Assembly (NCBI GenBank): GCA_929200515.1
Contig: CAKNAD010000085.1
Coordinates: 1-10,540 of the forward strand
From: Candidatus Gorgonimonas leptogorgiae
GTDB taxonomy: Bacteria > Pseudomonadota > Gammaproteobacteria > Pseudomonadales > Endozoicomonadaceae
Direction: 5' to 3'
DNA length: 10,540 nucleotides
Every line of letters starts with the position of its first letter. The first letter of the stretch is position 1. Position numbers and translations under genes: made by a program. The notes below the pieces were generated by a model. It was not told the origin of the DNA. It did no database searches and saw nothing but the letters and a program-made list of their open reading frames with translations. Below are positions 5,588 through 10,540 of the stretch, one piece after another.

Positions 5588-7387
5588 CTACTGCTGATAC
5601 CACCAACAATTCAAATCTATATTATAGGTATTAGAATTGTTAACATACTTCAAATATTTATTATGAACAATAAGATAATCAGGAAGGAACCATAATGGAA
5701 GTACTACATATTCATGTAACAATACTCTATCTATTGCTTTCAATGCAGTTAACAGTTGATCTCTAGATTTAGCAACTTCAATTTTTTTTAACAAGCTATC
5801 TATAACATTTAACTTAACTCCAGATAAATTTCTAGAGCCTACGCTATCTACCCAATTAGAATTCCAAAAATTTGCTTGCTCTGTTCCTGGAGAAGGTGTA
5901 TGCGGATAACTATATAAAATCAAATCAAAGTCATGATTGCGCTGTCTTTCAATGTATTGACTAATTTCTACAGTTTTTATTACTAGTTCAATACCTAATT
6001 TACTTAATTGTTTTTTTATTGATCCTATTACTGGTTCATGTTGTTGATTTACAGTTAAAAATTCTAATTTTAATGGCTTATTGTTATCATTAACTAATTG
6101 ATAATTCTTTAAACTCCAACCAGCACTTTGTAGTAAATTAAAAGATTTTTTTTGTTTTTCTCGAATAGATTCTAATTGAATAGGGTTATTCCATTTCACA
6201 GAAAAAATAGAAGATGGTAATTCATTCTTCCATAGTGTCAATAATTTTTTTTCATTTTTTTCAGGAATACCCCTAGATGCAAATTCTGTTCCATCATAAA
6301 TACTTTCTGCACACTGATAAACATTATAAAATAAATTTTTATTTATCCACTGAAAATTAATAGCATAACTTAGAGCTTGCCTAACTTTTATATCTTGTAA
6401 ATATGAACGTCTTTGATTAAAAGTTAAAGTTACGGTTTGTGGGTTTTTGTTAACAATAGTTGTCAGTTGAACTCCTTTAGTAATTAAACTATCATTAGTT
6501 TTATACTCATACCATTCTTTAGGATTATTAACAACTTTAAAATTAATACTACCTTTTTTTACTGCTTCAGATAAAACATTGGCATTTAAAAAATATTCGT
6601 AAATCATAGTATTAAAATTATAACGACCTTTATTAACAGACAAATCTTTTGCCCAGTAATCATTATTTCTAACATATTTTATTGATTTACCTGGCACTAC
6701 TTCAGAAATTTTATAAGGTCCACTTGTAATAGGAATATCAAATCCTGTAGCTGTAAATTTTCTGCCGTTCCAATATTTTTTAGATAATATTGGCATTTGT
6801 CCTAAAATTAAAGGTAACTCTTTATTATTATTATTTTTAAATGAGAATAATACCTCATTGCTGTTTATAGTTTCTACCTTAGCAACATCTCGGTAGAAAT
6901 TTTTATAAAACGTTTTACCCTCTGTAGTTAATATATCAAAACTAAATTTAACATCATCAGCAGTTATTGGTGAATTATCATGAAATTTAGCTTTAGGGTT
7001 AATATAAAACTTCACCCAAAAATTATTGTTGTCTACTTCGATATATTCAGCAACTAAACCATATTTTGTAAGCGGCTCATCCCAAGATCGAGATAACAAA
7101 GTATCATAAGTTAACCCTAATCCAGTAGCTGGTACTCCTCTATCAATATATGGCATTAAGCTATCAAAACTTCCTACTATACCTTGCTTAACAGTACCAC
7201 CCTTAGTAGCATTAGGATTAACATAGTCAAAATTAGTAAAATTCTTCTGATACTTAGGCTCACCATAAAGACTAATTGCATGCTTTTTTTTAGATTGCTT
7301 TATTTCATTAGCACTAGATTGTACTGTAACAATAATTAATAATAACAAGCTAATAATTACTTTTATTTTATTAATAGATATGTGCAT
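5588..7387 (-). CDS. yejA: YejA-like periplasmic oligopeptide-binding protein (ABC transporter, SBP family 5)
   Basis: 599 residues, close to E. coli YejA (about 604). Residues 1-26 are a signal peptide with a long Leu/Ile core and cleavage after SSA, so the mature protein is periplasmic. Family 5 solute-binding features: the opening HAISLYGEPKY (36-46); YVNPNATKGGT (55-65) and GSFDSLMPY (72-80); the mid-region PKAKFHDNSPITADDVKFSFD, whose core FHDNSPITADDV is the typical signature; QDIKVRQALSYAIN, the standard C-lobe helix; and the closing NCWWYQQ, like the tryptophan-rich YejA end. It should deliver oligopeptides to a YejBEF inner-membrane permease. In other bacteria this system imports peptides and peptide antibiotics such as microcin C and aids tolerance of host antimicrobial peptides. 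No yejB, yejE or yejF lies in the window, so partners must be elsewhere or lost. It begins 99 bases after gyrA with a purine-rich GGAGAGGG site about 11 bases before ATG. Cotranscription with gyrA is possible, as no clear terminator lies between them. Confidence 0.9.
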   Translation of the reverse strand: MHISINKIKVIISLLLLIIVTVQSSANEIKQSKKKHAISLYGEPKYQKNFTNFDYVNPNATKGGTVKQGIVGSFDSLMPYIDRGVPATGLGLTYDTLLSRSWDEPLTKYGLVAEYIEVDNNNFWVKFYINPKAKFHDNSPITADDVKFSFDILTTEGKTFYKNFYRDVAKVETINSNEVLFSFKNNNNKELPLILGQMPILSKKYWNGRKFTATGFDIPITSGPYKISEVVPGKSIKYVRNNDYWAKDLSVNKGRYNFNTMIYEYFLNANVLSEAVKKGSINFKVVNNPKEWYEYKTNDSLITKGVQLTTIVNKNPQTVTLTFNQRRSYLQDIKVRQALSYAINFQWINKNLFYNVYQCAESIYDGTEFASRGIPEKNEKKLLTLWKNELPSSIFSVKWNNPIQLESIREKQKKSFNLLQSAGWSLKNYQLVNDNNKPLKLEFLTVNQQHEPVIGSIKKQLSKLGIELVIKTVEISQYIERQRNHDFDLILYSYPHTPSPGTEQANFWNSNWVDSVGSRNLSGVKLNVIDSLLKKIEVAKSRDQLLTALKAIDRVLLHEYVVLPLWFLPDYLIVHNKYLKYVNNSNTYNIDLNCWWYQQ

Positions 7388-7486
7388 GTTCTATGATACC
7401 CTCTCCATAAAATAAAGATTTGTTATTTTTAACCTCATTACTACTTTAAACAAATAAAACTTATCTGCCAAAAAAACATACCATAT

Positions 7487-10087
7487 TTATTCAGATACTG
7501 GTAAATTCTCATCAGATAAAATTTCTTCAGGTAAATCTTCATTATTTTCATTGCTTAAAAAATCATCACTTACTCTAGATAAACCAACTAATTTTTCATT
7601 TTCAGCAAGGTTAATAAGTTTTACACCTTTAGTATTTCTGCCTGATAATGAAATTTCATTTACTCTAGTTCTTACTAGCGTTCCTTGATCTGAAATAAGC
7701 ATAACTTCTTCATCACCCTTAACCGCAATTGCAGCGACTACTGGTCCATTACGTTGGTCTTGTTGCATTGCTATAACACCACGAGTCCCTCTTGAAGTTA
7801 TTCTAAATTTATCTAATTCTGTACGTTTCCCAAAACCATTTAAACTTGCAGTTAATATTTGAATACCATCTTCAGGAATTATCAGCGATATGACTGTTTC
7901 ATCTTTTCCTAAGAGCATACCCCTCACACCCATTGATGTTCTTCCTGATGGTCTAATATAACTTTCATTAAACATCACAGCTTTACCTGAACTAGAGAAC
8001 AACATAATTTGACCATCGCCATTAGTAACTTGGGCGTCAAGAACGCTGTCATTTTCGTCTAGAGAAATACCAATTAGACCACTTTTTCGTACTCTAGATA
8101 AAATAGGTAATGGGAATTTTTTTACTTTACCTAATTTAGTTACTATAAGAATGAAGCAACCTTCTTTAAATTCATTGACTGGCAACATAGTAGTTATTTT
8201 TTCATTTTCATCTAAGGGTAATAAATTAACTATAGGTTTGCCTTTAGTATTTCTGCTAGATTGCGGTAATTGATAGGTTTTCAGCCAATAAATTTTACCA
8301 TGAGTAGAAAAACATAAAATATGAGTATGAGTATTTGCTATCAGCATATTTTTAACAAAATCTTCATCTTTAACTATGGCTCCAGATTTACCTCTACCAC
8401 CACGTTTTTGTGCCTGATATACACTTAAAGAAGTTGTTTTTGCATAGCCTTGATTAGAAAGAGTAACTAACATATCATCTTCTGGTATTAAATCTTCATC
8501 AGATAAATCTAATCTTGAACCAATTATCTCAGTTTTGCGTTCATCTCCAAAATCATTATTCATACTAACTAGCTCTTCTCTTATTACTTTACGTAATTCA
8601 TCTTCGCTAGCTAATATTGTTTGCATCTCTTCTATTTTTTTAAGAATAATTTTATATTCTTCCAATAGTTTTTCATGCTCTAAGCCTGTTAACTTATGCA
8701 AGCGCATCTCTAAAATAGCCTGAGATTGCTGTGGTGATAGTCGGTAATAGTTTTCTTTGATACCAAATTCTTCTGATAAATCTTCTAAAGTACAACCGCC
8801 TGTATTATGTTCTTGTAGTAATTTTTTTACAAAACCGCAATCCCAGTTATGAGCTAATAATTTACTTTTTGCTATTTGTGGAGTTTCCGAAGTTTTGACG
8901 ATTTCAATCATTAAATCTATGTTAGATAAAGCAACAGCTAAACCTTCTAATAAATGACCTTTATTTTTAGCATTTTTTAATTCAAAAACCGTTCTTCTAG
9001 TGACTACCTGTTTTCTGTGAGTTAAAAAAGCTTGTAACAGTTGCTTTAAATTAAGTAGTTCTGGCTTGCCATTTAATAAGGCTACTAAATTAATACCAAA
9101 AGAACATTCTAGTTGTGTTTGTGCATATAAATTATTCAGTAATACTTCAGCGCTATCGTTACGGCGAACTTCTATAACTACTCGCATACCGTCTTTATCT
9201 GATTCATCTCTGATTTCGCTAATGCCTTCTATTTTTTTATCTTTTACTAGCTCAGCAATTTTTTCTAATAACCTAGCTTTATTAACTTGATATGGCAATT
9301 CAGTGATAATTATTGTTTGTTTATTTAATTTTTCACTAGTTTCTATCTCAGCTTTAGATCGAATATATATTTTGCCTTTACCCGTACGATAAGCCTTAAT
9401 AATACCAGATTTACCACTTATAATAGCAGCTGTCGGAAAATCAGGACCTTTTATATATTCAATTAAATCATCAATGGTAAGCTGTTCATCTTCTAAAAGT
9501 GCTAAACATGCATTAATAACCTCAGTCATATTATGAGGTGGGATGTTAGTTGCCATTCCTACAGCTATACCAGATGAACCATTTATAAGAAGATTAGGTA
9601 TTTTAGTAGGTAAAACCTCTGGAATTTTTTCACTGCCATCATAGTTAGGGGCAAAGTCAACGGTGTCTTTATCTAAATCCTCTAACAAATAATGTGTTAT
9701 TTTAGACATCCTAATTTCAGTATATCGCATAGCCGCAGCGCTATCGCCATCTACCGAACCGAAGTTACCCTGACCGTCAATAAGCATGTAACGTAAAGAA
9801 AATGATTGAGCCATACGTACAATAGCATCATACACCGCGGAATCGCCATGTGGGTGGTATTTACCAATAACATCCCCAACTACCCTAGCAGATTTTTTAT
9901 AGGGTTTATTCCAAGAGTTACCTAATTCATCCATAGCATAGAGTATACGTCGATGAACCGGCTTTAAACCATCACAAGCATCGGGTAGTGCTCTTCCTAC
10001 TATAACACTCATAGCATATTCCATATATGACTGTTTTAGCTCATCTTCTATGGTTACAGGGATGATTTCAGAAATTAATTCGGTCAT
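7487..10087 (-). CDS. gyrA: DNA gyrase subunit A
   Basis: 866 residues, the full length for a gammaproteobacterial GyrA (E. coli 875). It is the breakage-reunion subunit that works with GyrB to introduce negative supercoils. The first 122 residues align with E. coli without gaps: the winged-helix DNA-binding part, the quinolone region with Ser83 and Asp87 (HPHGDSAVYD, 78-87), and the active-site Tyr122 in AAMRYTE. Thus the usual quinolone-resistance positions are wild type. The GyrA box reads QKRGGRG (560-566), needed for DNA wrapping, followed by the repeated blades of the C-terminal pinwheel and an acidic tail from about 845. Position 38, almost always Arg in the DxRDGLKP motif, is Cys here (DACDGLKP). 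A Ser at 95 replaces the Pro seen in E. coli. AAGGA lies 9 bases before the ATG. A weak promoter candidate lies about 80 bases upstream. The usual gamma neighbours (serC, ubiG) are not adjacent downstream. Confidence 0.98.
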   Translation of the reverse strand: MTELISEIIPVTIEDELKQSYMEYAMSVIVGRALPDACDGLKPVHRRILYAMDELGNSWNKPYKKSARVVGDVIGKYHPHGDSAVYDAIVRMAQSFSLRYMLIDGQGNFGSVDGDSAAAMRYTEIRMSKITHYLLEDLDKDTVDFAPNYDGSEKIPEVLPTKIPNLLINGSSGIAVGMATNIPPHNMTEVINACLALLEDEQLTIDDLIEYIKGPDFPTAAIISGKSGIIKAYRTGKGKIYIRSKAEIETSEKLNKQTIIITELPYQVNKARLLEKIAELVKDKKIEGISEIRDESDKDGMRVVIEVRRNDSAEVLLNNLYAQTQLECSFGINLVALLNGKPELLNLKQLLQAFLTHRKQVVTRRTVFELKNAKNKGHLLEGLAVALSNIDLMIEIVKTSETPQIAKSKLLAHNWDCGFVKKLLQEHNTGGCTLEDLSEEFGIKENYYRLSPQQSQAILEMRLHKLTGLEHEKLLEEYKIILKKIEEMQTILASEDELRKVIREELVSMNNDFGDERKTEIIGSRLDLSDEDLIPEDDMLVTLSNQGYAKTTSLSVYQAQKRGGRGKSGAIVKDEDFVKNMLIANTHTHILCFSTHGKIYWLKTYQLPQSSRNTKGKPIVNLLPLDENEKITTMLPVNEFKEGCFILIVTKLGKVKKFPLPILSRVRKSGLIGISLDENDSVLDAQVTNGDGQIMLFSSSGKAVMFNESYIRPSGRTSMGVRGMLLGKDETVISLIIPEDGIQILTASLNGFGKRTELDKFRITSRGTRGVIAMQQDQRNGPVVAAIAVKGDEEVMLISDQGTLVRTRVNEISLSGRNTKGVKLINLAENEKLVGLSRVSDDFLSNENNEDLPEEILSDENLPVSE

Positions 10088-10168
10088 TAACGCTAATCCT
10101 TCTTATTTATCTTCTATATTGATTTATAAAAAATGTGGGTGGATATAATGAAAAAACTGTATTGCTCT

Positions 10169-10198
10169 ATCATAGATAAAAAGCTTGATTCAAGTTAA
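10169..10198 (-). promoter_or_regulatory. Candidate gyrA promoter
   Basis: On the minus strand TTAACT (10198-10193, 4/6 match) and TATGAT (10174-10169, 5/6 match) are 18 bases apart, giving a leader of about 75 bases before gyrA. A small palindrome CTTGA-T-TCAAG (10184-10194) overlaps the spacer. The match is modest, and several other AT-rich hexamers nearby could serve instead. Confidence 0.3.
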
Positions 10199-10540
10199 GT
10201 AAAATTAACAATAGTATACAACATGATAAGATTTATTGAAATGATAAACTGTAATAGTTATTGTTATTATTAATAAAAAATAAAATATTATTTTATAAAC
10301 TAAAAATTTAATCGTTAAAAATAAGCAATGTTATATAATTACTCATTAATTAATATAAATATTTGTATAAAATATACTTTTTTAATAGGAAATGTTCGAA
10401 ATTTTAAAGATTTGCTAATGTACCACTTTTAGATAAAAAATTGTTCTTTAGCTAAATACTATTTAAGTTATCAAAATGCCAACTTAAATGCTAGGTTTCA
10501 GGGCTAAGTAAAATGGTTTAATTCGAGGCAAAATACTGCC
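10199..10540. other. Non-coding AT-rich region upstream of gyrA to the window end
   Basis: No convincing gene. A minus-strand frame enters from the right edge and stops at 10484-10486 after 18 residues (GSILPRIKPFYLALKPSI); it could be the tail of a neighbouring gene, but is too short to support. A plus-strand start after AGGAA at about 10388 encodes only 8 residues. Confidence 0.4.
10461..10489. repeat. Perfect 9-bp inverted repeat near the right edge
   Basis: ATTTAAGTT (10461-10469) and AACTTAAAT (10481-10489) are exact reverse complements with an 11-base loop. If the short minus-strand frame ending at 10484 is the tail of a real gene, this hairpin overlaps its stop and could be its 3' structure. 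The arms are almost all A/T, so chance is likely enough to keep confidence low. Confidence 0.25.

Noticed and set aside
8535..9290. Two plus-strand open frames within gyrA
   Set aside because: Both are antisense to a gyrA sequence of certain identity, and are Ser/Leu-rich as antisense shadows usually are.
10484..10540. Minus-strand frame of 18 residues entering from the right edge
   Set aside because: Too short to tell from chance. It is noted only as a possible 3' end of a neighbouring gene.
1..10540. CRISPR array, tRNA, rRNA, insertion sequence or phage attachment site
   Set aside because: Reading both strands showed no regularly spaced direct repeats, no cloverleaf-like G+C-rich segment, and no transposase or integrase motifs.

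Overview
The window looks like part of the chromosome of a strongly AT-rich gammaproteobacterium (about 30% G+C by eye, not computed). The clearest evidence is a complete GyrA whose residue numbering and wording match gammaproteobacterial GyrA, of the Legionella/Coxiella/Francisella kind by recall. The low G+C, long non-coding gaps and TTG starts suggest a host-associated or intracellular lifestyle. That is an inference, and the genus cannot be named from this window.

Layout. Bases 1-318 are non-coding. They carry a well-formed sigma70-type promoter (96-124) and a leader with nested inverted repeats followed by a T-rich run. A plus-strand gene at 319-1596 encodes a secreted serpin (serine/cysteine protease inhibitor family), which is very unusual for such a bacterium. 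A 22-bp perfect palindrome just after its stop probably acts as a two-way terminator against the convergent minus-strand gene.

Everything from 1726 to 10087 lies on the minus strand. In transcription order (right to left) it comprises gyrA (7487-10087), a YejA-like periplasmic oligopeptide-binding protein (5588-7387), an unrecognised polytopic membrane protein of about 574 residues that seems to be internally duplicated (3337-5061), and an unrecognised, largely disordered, proline- and charge-rich protein of 445 residues (1726-3063). The last two are separated by a 26-bp imperfect hairpin with a U-rich tail, and the 445-residue gene has its own promoter, so they are probably separate transcription units.

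How it fits together. GyrA is housekeeping and YejA-like is nutritional (peptide uptake). The remaining three genes (serpin, disordered protein, membrane protein) form an accessory block with no recognisable housekeeping role. An exported protease inhibitor beside a disordered effector-like protein suggests a host-interaction locus. Only the serpin identity is strongly supported; any joint function is speculation. No tRNA, rRNA, CRISPR array, IS element or phage gene was seen.
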